A stretch of 64,000 nt of DNA from Diphasiastrum complanatum (taxonomy: Eukaryota > Streptophyta > Lycopodiopsida > Lycopodiales > Lycopodiaceae), in the NCBI GenBank assembly GCA_029204225.1, contig CM055099.1:43082597-43146596 (forward strand). Direction: 5' to 3'. Position numbers and translations under genes: made by a program. The notes beneath the pieces are model-generated. The model did no database searches, was not told the DNA's origin, and saw only the letters and a list, made by a program, of their open reading frames with translations. Shown here one piece after another: positions 12,788-22,099 of the stretch (position 1 is its first letter; each line of letters begins with the position of its first letter).

Positions 12788-13180
12788 CTAATTAATCATT
12801 TTCATCTCTTTGATGCTTGTGTAATTGAATTTAGAATTGAAGGTGAATAGGAAATAGCTGCTACAACCTCTCAATACGGCATGGTGAAACTCAGAGATAT
12901 CATCCATATTTTGATTGTGTTGCATAAGCACAACATCATTTTCCTCAAGCCATGGAGGCACACATCCTAAAAACCTTGGATTTAACAATCTCTTACTAAT
13001 ATTGAGGTCTTTTGTTTCATATGCTATGAACGCGGCAATTCTTTCACACTATTGTTGTCCTACTAGTCAAATTTTGAGGGATAGTTGTAATACAACTCGA
13101 TTCCATCCAAAAAAAAAAGACTATAGTTCCTCCACCAAAGGTTTCATTAATATTCCAAAAACATCACCTGATTTTTGAAC
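12788..13180 (-). pseudogene. Unidentified host-gene fragment, left-arm copy
   Basis: The minus strand can be read as RIAAFIAYETKDLNIS, then NPRFLGCVPPWLEEND, then FHHAVLRGCSSYF. The composition looks like a real protein, but I do not recognise the family. A more decayed copy in inverted orientation lies at 53,390-53,720, where an internal stretch encoding the middle part is deleted. The preserved reading here and its loss there suggest a pseudogene pair or one weakly constrained copy. No splice sites are assigned. Confidence 0.4.
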
Positions 13181-13979
13181 AAATTTTTTGCAACTAAATG
13201 GTTCGTAAAATCTCACTGGTAGAGCTTCTCCCAACATTGAAAATAGCAATTTCATGGATGCTTGAAATCCATCAAAATGTAAAAGTAAGGCAAAATTTCA
13301 TGGATCACCTTGTAAGATGAAAACTAAATGTCCCAAGCTTGAGATTGATTGAGTGCGGTGAATGTTGGGGGTGATAAGGATCAAAATCATTTGCTAGGCA
13401 TTAAGTTTGAGCCATCTTGACTGATGAGAATCGAATTTGAGCTATCTAAATTGCATAAGAAGAATTTGAGCCACTCTACCTCTAACAAGTATAAGGACAT
13501 CTGCAACAAAGAACCGATGCACAAGCTTATGCATCCTCGTAGGTGCAAATGTAATTTGACTGACTCTTTCCCAAGCAGAATGGTCTTAATAAGTAATGCA
13601 AGAGTAATTGCAAATTTGAAAACATGAAACATAATTATGTGTAACCATGTTAAAGCTTTGTAAGTTATTATTCCCAAAATTGGCCAACTTTACACAAGCT
13701 AGAAAGCAAACAATTTGTCATATGTTTGATAATCAGTTCACACAAAAGAATGTAGATTATTTCCTCCTCAAAAACATCTTCTCAAGCTTGTGATGACTTA
13801 CTCTTTTAGCTACTCAAATACTCATATGTCAGATCATATCTAAGTCATTTTGATAAGCGTATTTCTAAAAACTCTACAAATTTGATACATCTGTACAAAC
13901 AAACATACAGTGTTCACCAACTTACAAAACAACAAAAATCGAATTTTCACTCTTTCGCCTTCAAATTCAACAACTACCG

Positions 13980-14002
13980 CAGGGTTTAGGGTTTAGGGCT
14001 CT
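13980..14002. repeat. Short interstitial TTTAGGG-like repeat
   Basis: Contains AGGGTTTAGGGTTTAGGG, just over two units of the plant telomere-type heptamer. It is too short to imply a telomere relic and could be chance. The motif is also common in plant promoters. Confidence 0.4.
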
Positions 14003-14334
14003 GGACACAAGAAATGGACCAATTCGTGGTCTTAGCTATTCGTGATGGCAAGCGTAGTCCAGACCCTATAACCATCCGCTAGGCTTTGTGTACACTTTGA
14101 ATGCACACACAGAGACAAGGTGCTCTGAAATGCCACCACATGATCAACAATGTAAGGTGGGTTTTCTATTGCAAATGGGTGTGCTTACATAGGCACAGAG
14201 GATGCACCATCCTTATAAAGTTAACATTTACTTTTTGCTTGTCATCTGAGCTACTAGTTTGTGAATGAAAAGCCATTCCTTGTTGAAACAATACTTTCGT
14301 CCAGCCAACAACGAATGGTGACAAGAATGAAGTT

Positions 14335-14560
14335 CTAACAGTTTGCATTGGTGCTGAAGGAAGCTAAGGAGATATATACAAGGTATTCTAAATCCATGTT
14401 ATCTGACACATCTCTTACTCTCAATGTCTCTTTATCCGTAGATTGGTTAGATAATAATGGATAAGACTTAAAAGGAGCTAGCTGGAATGCAGTCAGGAAG
14501 GCCAAATAAACCTCACCATCAAGGATAGCTGAAATCTTCTTGCTCAAATGGTTGATCTGT
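14335..14560 (-). CDS. Unrecognised exon-like frame conserved in both arms (left copy)
   Basis: The frame runs from an acceptor-like CACACAG at about 14,560 through INHLSKKISAILDGEVY to NMDLEYLVYISLASF and a stop at 14,335. Its inverted counterpart at 44,839-45,061 differs by only two residues of 70 (K to R and L to S). All four nucleotide differences I see there are transitions. Upstream on the same strand lie another exon-like block (YDPKHVRLEKRKK, about 14,762-14,803, between CTGCAG and GTGCTG) and a possible first exon near 15,750-15,904. I do not recognise the protein. It could be a real small gene or a recently duplicated fragment. Confidence 0.4.
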
Positions 14561-15033
14561 GTGCTGAGGGAAGGCAGAATAGTGAGTGCAAGGACTGAGA
14601 AAACTTCAACATTTTTTCAATTCTTGCTCAGCCTTATTTCAGAACAATAAGATAGCACGAAAAGCTTTCCAAAAATACAAAGAAAAACCCAGTCAAAATT
14701 CTGTCTCAGAACTATCATACCTCTGATTATGGCGACTTAAAAGATGCGTCTTGCCAGCACCTTTTTCTTTTTTCCAACCTCACGTGCTTAGGATCATAAA
14801 CTGCAGAAGAACATGTGTAATGTTAAGGCTTTTGTGGCTTTTTGATCACGTAGCCCTTCCTACTTTTCAGCTGGGTGATCTTTGAAGCTACCACATTAAT
14901 TGCTCACCCAATAATGTACTTGTCGTCCTGCTGCAGCATTCAAGTACTAGCATTTGCAGATCCACAGGCCTCCGCTGCAAAATACGTTGAAGATAACTTT
15001 AATAAAGCTTAGAAAAACATGAGTTCCAGTGCT

Positions 15034-15665
15034 AAGAAGCCACATTGATGCTTTCTATCAGTCAAAAGCTTGAGAAGTCTCTGGAAGTCCGACAGAAAAA
15101 AAACAGGGCCTAAAGATTGGAATGGATTACCAGGCATCGTTCAATTCGGTGAAGAAGAGAGCTGAGGTTGCAATCAAGCTAGAAATGGAGAGGTTTACGT
15201 TCACTGGAAAGGAGCTGCGGAAATTATCTTGGAAATGTGCGACAGGCGGGTTGATGTGGATGGGATAGAGCGTCCATTGGTTGGAAAAAAAAATCCCAAC
15301 AACTCAAGAATGTTATAGCAGGAATGGCAGTTTCGAGCTCAAGGTGTGAGACCCTAGCCTACCGAAAAATAGATCCTGCGGAAGGGCCTGGAAGTGAGGA
15401 AGAAGGAGCGACCTGGAATATGCCGAGACAAACCTCGCTGGAGTTCGTGAAGCTATTGCAACATGCCAGGTTGCTGGTATTAAGGTGCGATGGTAACTGG
15501 CGATAATGTGCTAACTGCCAAAGCAATTGCACAGGAGTGCGTGATTCTTAGACCCAGTATCGATGGTGTTGCCCTCGAAGGCAAAATGTTCAAAAGTTTC
15601 AGTGACCATGAGAGGCTCTTGATTTCACGCAAACTGATCAGCGCCAACTGACAAGCTGCTTTTCA
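15034..15665 (+). pseudogene. Plasma-membrane-type (P2B, ACA-like) Ca2+-ATPase fragment, left copy
   Basis: The fragment covers part of the nucleotide-binding and phosphorylation domains of an autoinhibited Ca2+-ATPase. FNSVKKRAEVAIK is followed, after a frameshift, by EVYVHWKGAAEIILEMCD (HWKGAAE is typical of the family). Then come MAVSSSRCETLAYRK, a Pro-poor [17 protein letters not shown] segment, and [17 protein letters not shown] (the TGDN hinge), ending with [14 protein letters not shown]. The rest of the roughly 1,000-residue pump is missing: transmembrane helices, DKTGT site and calmodulin-binding domain. Frameshifts and stops make it non-functional. No introns interrupt about 500 bases, so it may derive from mRNA. 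It lies next to a copia LTR. Confidence 0.8.
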
Positions 15666-15729
15666 AAAACTAGCATAGCAATTGATTTGCAAGCTGCAGT
15701 TTGAACAATTACCACAATAAAACAGAGAG

Positions 15730-15904
15730 AGATAACGCACCTGCGATGGCGGAAGATCACCCAAGCTGGATTGGTAAGGAGAGCATGACGAGGGCGACGG
15801 TGGACGAGGAGAGAAAGACGAGCAGAGGAGGAGGAGAATAGCGCGCGAAATTTGTCATTAATGAGGAGAGTCAATTCATTGCGGCCAGTTGGCCCCAAAA
15901 GCAA
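15730..15904 (-). other. Possible first exon of the unknown arm gene
   Basis: The minus strand shows an Arg/Ser-rich open stretch (LLINDKFRALFSSSS) ending at CCATCGCAG followed by GTGCGTTATCTC, a good donor-like junction. The mirrored stretch in the right arm (43,559-43,656) keeps the frame start and the junction but lacks an internal segment. It may be the 5' exon of the unrecognised gene read toward 14.3 kb. This is weak and based only on splice-like sequence and symmetry. Confidence 0.25.
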
Positions 15905-15944
15905 TCTCTCTCTCTATTTCATTCATTTCGAGGTACGCATAACA

Positions 15945-16115
15945 CGAGGGGAATGCTTAAGGAGTGCACTCCAGCTCTCTAGTGCTAGGCCCACTCCATC
16001 CAATGGTAATGGATGGACATAAGAAAAAGAAAATCTCTCTCTTCCCTTGGATAGAGTGGGGCCTGTGCAGCAGAGGCATTGGATGTGGCTTTGTGGTGCA
16101 CTCTCTAATGAGAGC
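15945..16115. mobile_element. MITE-like hairpin insertion present only in the left arm
   Basis: Ends resembling AGGAGTGCAC and its complement GTGCACTCTCT enclose a partly self-complementary core: a GGCCCACTCCATCCAA-type block, then CTTGGATAGAGTGGGGCC. The equivalent place in the right arm (about 43,410-43,445) lacks the core, so this looks like an insertion after the duplication, or a loss from the other arm. A related hairpin with GGGCCCTTCCATCCAA lies at 29,880-29,990. A TIR-type MITE fits, but the target duplication is unclear. Confidence 0.5.
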
Positions 16116-16254
16116 CAGGAGGAGGGAGCAGTCCCTCTGGCCTAGAGCCACTTGGTGCACCGTGCAGCACCTCCCATTAGTCGTCCACCGATGTGGCCCG
16201 TGCCATCATGTAAGTGAAAGGTATAAGATGGAGGGCGACTTTTAGTGGTGAGCT

Positions 16255-16475
16255 GATGATTTTTGGATTACAAGCGAGAATTATTGTAAAGCTAACCAAT
16301 GATAATCATAAGCAAAACATCAATGCAAGCATCATAAAGAACACAGACACAAGCCAACAATCCAAAAATTGGGCACACACATCCAACCCACCCCTTAACA
16401 TCTAACCCACCTCTTAATAACTGCTAAAATTAACTATTACTTCTCATGACAAATGGCTTATGAAATGCCCCCTCT
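16255..16475 (-). repeat. Copia 3' LTR and polypurine-tract region (left-arm copy)
   Basis: Just 3' of the RNase H domain on the minus strand comes the purine-rich AGAGGGGGC, a typical copia polypurine tract, then a stretch ending near TGATTTTTGGATTA at about 16,257. The same series is present inverted at 42,925-43,270. The exact LTR borders are not certain because no second LTR of this family is intact here. Confidence 0.5.
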
Positions 16476-19400
16476 ACAAAAGGTCACATTCCCTCTCTCA
16501 TTTCATAATGGAGTAGCTACCCATTCTCATCATTTTGATCTTCTAATCCGAATTGATCTCTTAGTGCTAGAAAACGTTGTTTAACTAGTGGCTTAGTCAT
16601 AATGTCACCCAACACAGGATATGTCTGACATTACTCAAGAACAAGTGTCACTTCCTGTACCATATCACGCACAAAGTGGTTCTCTATGGAAATGTGTTTG
16701 CTTCTCTTATGGAAACTAGCATTCTTGCTGAGAAACAAACAACCCTGATTGTCGTTTAGTAGCTTCATTTATTTGTCTTCAATCCCCAACTCGTTCATGA
16801 GACTCTTCAACCAAACGTACTCCTTGGCCGCATGACATACTCCCATGTATTCCACCTCATTTGATAATGGCGTCGTTAATGCTTGTTTTTTGCTGCTCCA
16901 GCTTATGCAACCCCCATCCATCATGAAGATCTATCCACTCGTAGACATTCTATCATCTTGATCCCCAACCCAATCAAAATTCGCATATCCTATCATTGGT
17001 CCGATCATCCTTTTGAACACCAAGCCCCATTCTTGGCTTCCTTTTAATTATCTTATTATCCTTTTCCCTGCTTTCCAATATTCCTCCCCAACATCTGCAA
17101 GAAATTGACTTACCTTTGTCATGGCAGTGGCAATATCTGGTCTAGTGATTACCATGGCGTACATCAAAGACCCAATTAGCTTCCTAAATGGTCGCTGGCT
17201 CATGGCTTCCCTCTCTTGTTGTGATGTGGGACACAATCTAACATTCGGGTCTAAAGGTGTACTTACTGAGAATTCACCCTACTTTTTGAACCTGTCTATG
17301 ATGGCATTTATGAACTTTTCCTGCCCCTTCCATGTTCTCTGACCCTCTTAATCTGAATACCTAAGCAGAAATGAATCTCTCACATATCTTTCATTTCAAA
17401 TTTGCCTCTCAAAAATTGTTTCACATCTTCTATTTTCTCTTTACAGTTTCCAATGATGATTATATCATCTACATATAGCGCAGTTGTTATGAAAATTTCA
17501 TCCTCTCTTGAGACGTATTCGATGTTATCAGAGTGACATCTCTTAAATCCAATGCTTAAAAAGAATTCATCAATCTTCAAGTACCACATCCTGGAATATT
17601 GTTTCAATCCATAAAGAGCTTTCTTTAGACGACATAGCTTTTGGGTACCATCTTCATAGCCCATCGGTTGAGTCATGTATACTTCTTCCATTATTCCCCA
17701 TGTAAAAACGTTGGTTTTATGTCCATTTGTTCTATTTCCATATCCATTATAGTGGCCTAGGAAAGCAGTAGACTTAATGAATCCATCTTGATGGCTGGTG
17801 CAAATGTCTCTTGATATTCAACTCCTTCAATCTGACAAAAACCTCTTGCAACCAAACATGCTTTGATCCTGTCCACGCAGCCGCTTGCCCCATACTTTAC
17901 TTTGAATACCCATTTGCTCCCGATGGCCTTCCTGCCTAGGGGTAAATCCACCAGTTCCCATGCTTCATTTGATTCAATCGATTTCAGCTCCTCATGCATT
18001 GCCTCCTCCCACTCGAGGTTTTCTCTGACCTCTTTCCATGTCTCGGGTTCCCCGACTTCACAAATGCCTTGATTTTGTCCCACGAGTCTCTACACAATGT
18101 ATCTTCTTGGTGGTCTTCTCTCCCTCGTCGACTTCTTAACTTGTCTTGGTGTATCCTCTTCCATTAGTTGCGCCATTCCTCCCTCCTGGTCTGCTTCCTA
18201 CTTTATTCCTTTATTGCCATCCTGAAGATGTATAAGAAAACCTTTCTACTGAATTCATCAATGAATGTTAGGAAATACTTGGATTTTGCTAGTGATTCGG
18301 GCGGGATCCATTGGTCCACATATGACAGTGTGCACTAATTCTAGTAAAGTGTTGGTATTCACTCCTGGTCTCCTTTTGAACGACTCTCTATGTTGTTTTT
18401 TAAGCACGCATGCTTGACAAGTGTATGCATCTCCCTCCCCGTTGTAATCCATTCATGTCACCAGGTCACGTTTCCACATGAGGTTCAATATGTTTGCCCC
18501 TACAAGTCCGAGTCTTTTATGCCATATGGCATTCTTCTTGGTTCTAGCCATGGCCTCTTCGCCCAGTGCAGATGAATAAACAGTAGTAATGTTCAATAGA
18601 ACAAAAAGTATTGTGAAAAATGTACTCGTAATAAAAATTAGCAGGTGAGTACATGGGCGTGAAGCTGATGAGTGCAATTCAGTAGGACTCTGATATTTTA
18701 GAGCTTCCGTCTCTATATAGATAACTAACTAAAAACATATTTATTTACAAGATATTTTCAAGTCTTTCACGTCAATGCTTTTCTACCTACTTAATTAATT
18801 ATAGCTGCCTTTTAAGTAATAAAGACTATGTACAAGTAGCTGAACTGCCGTAAATTCTTGGCTTGACTTTTCTCTGATGACAAAGTCAGGTTGTTCGGCC
18901 TAGTCAGATTGTTTGGTCTAGTCCATTGTCGGCGGTCTTAGATTTGTCGACTACCTCATATTTGTCGACCGAGTCAGATTTGTCGGTTGAGATAGAATTT
19001 TTTAGGATGCTCATTACCAAATGGATTTAGTCCTGAGCATAGAAATCCAACATTGGTAACTTGAGAAACAACTCATGTTGTAGGTAATATGACATGTAGC
19101 CCCGGAATCCAAATACCAGTTCTTATCTCCATCGTGCTTATCCCCTCCCTCGGCTCCCTCAATCGTCAGATTGCTTTGTGCTCTGCCCTCTTTCTTGGGT
19201 GTCATCTTCAATCTTGGACCATAGAGATGACATATCTCTCCCTCTTCACTCTCATCGCTCAATTTTGCCATGAGTGCTACGTTCTATAACTTTTCTTGTT
19301 GCTTCTCCTTTCTTCTACATGTCTTCTGTCTTTTTTCTTCTAGCTATGTGTCCTGCAATGTTGCAATAATAGCATATAACATTTTTCTGTCTTTCTTGAT

Positions 19401-19750
19401 AGTTGGATTTCCTGTTCGTATCCTTTCCTTTCGAAGAGTTTGCCTTGTTCACATTCTTGAGCAACTCCCTTCATAGCTTCCTACTTCTTTTCCATATTCA
19501 CATGCATCAACTTTCCTACTAGTGTGTGTTCATCGATGCAAAATGTACTCTTTCTTCTTTCCTCTTCTTGCAACAGCCTCTATGTGATGTTTTGGATTTC
19601 CAAGTCCTCAACCTTGCATCCTTCCAAGATCATAATCAAAGGTTTGTATGAAACTGGCAGACTCCCCAAGATTGTAAATACCAAATGAGTTTTCTCGACG
19701 GGTGCTCGAGCAACCTCCAGTTGCCTAGCTAGACTTTTCATCTTTTCTAG
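16476..19750 (-). mobile_element. Decayed Ty1/copia element (family A), 5'-truncated, integrase mostly deleted
   Basis: On the minus strand the order is copia-like. Gag is at 19,780-19,300 (LGSLPVSYKPLI, then a decayed CYYCNIAGHI zinc knuckle). The protease has WYLDSGATCHITYNMS near 19,090-19,130. The GAG-pre-integrase block is at 18,550-18,390 (IWHKRLG...CQACVLKKQHRESF). Integrase breaks off after SKYFLTFIDEFSRK near 18,240. RT is at 18,083-17,380, with KWVFKVKYG, QETFAP, and the catalytic YVDDIIIIG at about 17,450-17,475. RNase H covers 17,240-16,500. Most of the integrase core is missing, and stops and frameshifts are common. A foreign LTR interrupts it at about 18.56-19.05 kb. Confidence 0.88.
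18560..19052 (-). repeat. Probable solo LTR inserted in copia family A
   Basis: This block interrupts the coding order between the protease (ends near 19,020) and the GAG-pre-integrase domain (starts near 18,560). Its end, GATGCTCATTACC...CATAGAAATCCAACA at 19,002-19,052, resembles the LTR ends of the copia element at 35.2-38.9 kb (GATGCTCATTATTTG...CATAAGAAATCTAACA). It is best explained as a solo LTR of a related family. I could not find a convincing target duplication, and the left border is approximate. Confidence 0.55.
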
Positions 19751-19751
19751 A

Positions 19752-21232
19752 TGAGCGAATTGCCTATGATGGAAGCCCACTTGAAGACGATGTGTGAGTC
19801 ATGTGTATATGAGAAACAACATGGAGAGAAATTCAAGCGTGTTAGTGTTGCGAGGGTGAAGAACATCCTTGATTTGATCCACGCGGACTTATGCAAACCT
19901 ATGAGGATGATGTCCATAGGTGGGGCATATTATTTCATTACCTTCGTGGATGATATGTCTCGGAAGACGTGAATATACTTCTTAAAGATGAGATCTGATT
20001 TGCCACTTTCAAGAGCTTCAAGACAATTGTAAAAAATCAAACAAGTAAGAAGTTCAAGGACCTAAGATATGACAGTGGAGGTGAGTACAAGTCTACTGAA
20101 TTTAATGACGTCTGACCAATGTGGAGAGTGCTAGATCTATGCCTGTTGAGATGAAAAACTACGAAAGGATTTTGGTCAGAGGCATGCAATATCGCATTCT
20201 ATCTTCAAAATAGAAGTCCTACCATTATCGTACCAAAGATAACACTTGAGGAGGCATTCATGAAGAAGAAGCCAAAGGTGAACCATTTGCAAATCTTTGG
20301 ATGTAAGGCCTTTGTACACATTCCTAAGGAAGAGAGGTGTAAGCTTGATGTAAAAGCTGTGAAGTGCATCTTCTTAGGATATGATGATTGTGTGAAGGGC
20401 TATAGATGCTTTGATCCATTGAAGAACAAAATGCATGTTAGCCATGATGTTATATTTGATGAATCTAAGATGTACAAAGATGAGGATGCTGAGTAGTTGG
20501 ATACATCTAGTGTGGTACAATGATAATTCCTCTTGATGATGGACCATTTGTTGACATTCCTGATGATGGACAGACGGATGCACCTCATGATGCGACACAA
20601 CCTCAAGAGACATGCTGGAGAGGTAGAAATAAACCATTTGGTGCAAAGAGAATCGAAGTTGCAGGTGATAAACGCAAGAAGAAAGATTTACCGTGGGATA
20701 CATATTCGCCGTGAAGCACATCACCTAACAGGAAGCTCCCCAAGTGGTTTGAGAATTGATGGAGAGTCGTGACATGGATGACTTTCATGAATCATCCATT
20801 CAAAGACAGCCAAGGAGATCAACAAGAGAGAAGACACAACCTGATAGGTATGAAGCAAATTATGCTCTCTTATCTAGCATCATTTAAAACAAATAACCTT
20901 TGACTTATGATGAAGCAAAGGATGACGACATTTGGGTCAAGGCCATGAAAGAATAAATGGATTCAATTGCTAAAAACATATCACACGGGACTTGGTTGAA
21001 CCACCAATTGGTCAGAAATCCATTGGTTGTAAATGGGTATACAGGACTAAGTACCATGCAAATGGAAGTATAGCAAAGCACAAGGCAAGATTGGTGATCA
21101 AAGGTTACGCACAAAGTAAAGGCATCGACTATGAGGAGACCTTTGCACCAGTATGTAAGTGGAATACTCTACGTCTACTTGTTGCTTTAGCTTCACATTT
21201 TGGTTGGCCTCATGCTCTTCTACATGAGGTCA
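19752..21232 (+). mobile_element. Copia relic in opposite orientation (integrase to RT)
   Basis: On the plus strand the GAG-pre-integrase tail (CESCVYEKQHGEKFKR, 19,795-19,850) leads into integrase (LIHADLCKPM, YYFITFVDDMSRKT). A frame-broken core follows, then the C-terminal part (HLQIFGCKAFVHIPKEER, VKCIFLGYDD, VSHDVIFDE, 20,280-20,465). RT starts with SIGCKWVYRTKYHANGSI at 21,018 and reaches EETFAPVCKWNTLRLL before it is lost at about 21,230. Stops and frameshifts are frequent, and no LTR is seen. Together with the minus-strand relic ending at 19,750 it forms a head-to-head junction of two truncated elements. Confidence 0.87.
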
Positions 21233-21574
21233 GTGATCCTCATCAAAGATCACATCTCGACATAGGATGCTCTTCTTGTTGGAACAGATGGTATTTTAGT
21301 GTCCCAATCAGTAGACTGTTGATCAGTAATCTTATTTAAAATCTTACATAGTCCTCGTGGACGTGCGATTTCAACTACGAGGCAACTTCGGAACATTTGT
21401 ATTGTACAAGCAAGCTCAAAGTATATTACTCATGTGTCAGAGCAAGTTACCTAGCCTTCTTATTTGGTTAGGGGTGAAAAAAAAAAGTTAATTATCTGCC
21501 AAGAAAATTTATCTTTCAAAATGCCAATGTTTAGTTACGGCAATCAAAAAGTGTCAAAATTTTGTAAATCTATC

Positions 21575-21987
21575 TGCTCACGCTACCCGGGCAGCGCTCA
21601 CGCTGTGACGGACAGCGTGAGCGCTGTCCAAGACCCCTTTATTTTGAATTTTCCTCCATGTTTTTTTTTCGGGCAACGGTCGCACTGCACCACGGGCAGC
21701 CTGACCCTGCCTAGAAAGAAAAACCTCCCCATTTTTCAAATTTGTACCCTCCCCTTTGCCCACCCACCCAAAACTCTGCCCTGCCCGCCCAAAACGCTTG
21801 CCCCTGCCCACAGACTTGCGGGCTCACATCTATTATAATTAAAATTTTAGTGTTCCCGGGCAGCGAGCAGCACTAACGCTATGACGGGAAGCGTGAGCGC
21901 TGCCCGGGACCCCTTTTTTTTGAAATTTTTTTTCATGTATCTTTTCGGGCGGGATCGTGTTGCCCCACAGGCAGCCTGACCCTGCCC

Positions 21988-22018
<31 letters not shown>

Positions 22019-22095
22019 CATTTTTAAAACTTTTAACCCTCCCCTTTGCCCACTCGCCCAAACGCCTGCCCTACCCGCCCGAACACTTGCAAGCT
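21575..22095. repeat. GC-rich tandem repeat with strong hairpins (two units)
   Basis: Two direct units of about 260 bases (21,580-21,835 and 21,845-22,090) share GGGCAGCG...GTGAGCGCTG, a poly-T then CGGGC block, GGCAGCCTGACCCTGCC, and CCCTCCCCTTTGCCCA followed by several GCCC-rich motifs. In unit one, 21,591-21,625 contains a perfect 15-base stem (CAGCGCTCACGCTGT / ACAGCGTGAGCGCTG) with a GACGG loop. Unit two has a decayed version. The GC content is far above the surrounding DNA. It has no coding potential I trust. A MITE or satellite-like repeat is possible. Confidence 0.75.
21988..22013. repeat. Poly-A run
   Basis: About 26 consecutive A residues within the second GC-rich unit. It could reflect slippage, or the tail of an inserted reverse transcript. 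Confidence 0.9.
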
Positions 22096-22099
22096 CACA

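Larger units (their letters stand above)
13511..17179 (+). repeat. Inner left arm of the large inverted duplication
   Basis: This 3.67-kb block recurs in inverted orientation at 42,296-45,860. The right arm begins where CTAATTGGGT (42,296) matches the complement of 17,170-17,179. It ends where the sequence around ATGCACAAGC at 13,515-13,530 stops matching. The arm contains an unknown exon-like gene fragment, a Ca2+-ATPase fragment, a MITE-like insertion, and the LTR and 3' pol end of a copia element. Identity by eye is about 88-92% at both ends and about 98-99.6% in the middle (14.34-15.7 kb). Confidence 0.85.

Noticed and set aside
13980-14002. Telomere remnant
   Set aside because: Only about two and a half heptamers; this is a common promoter-type motif and no longer array is present.
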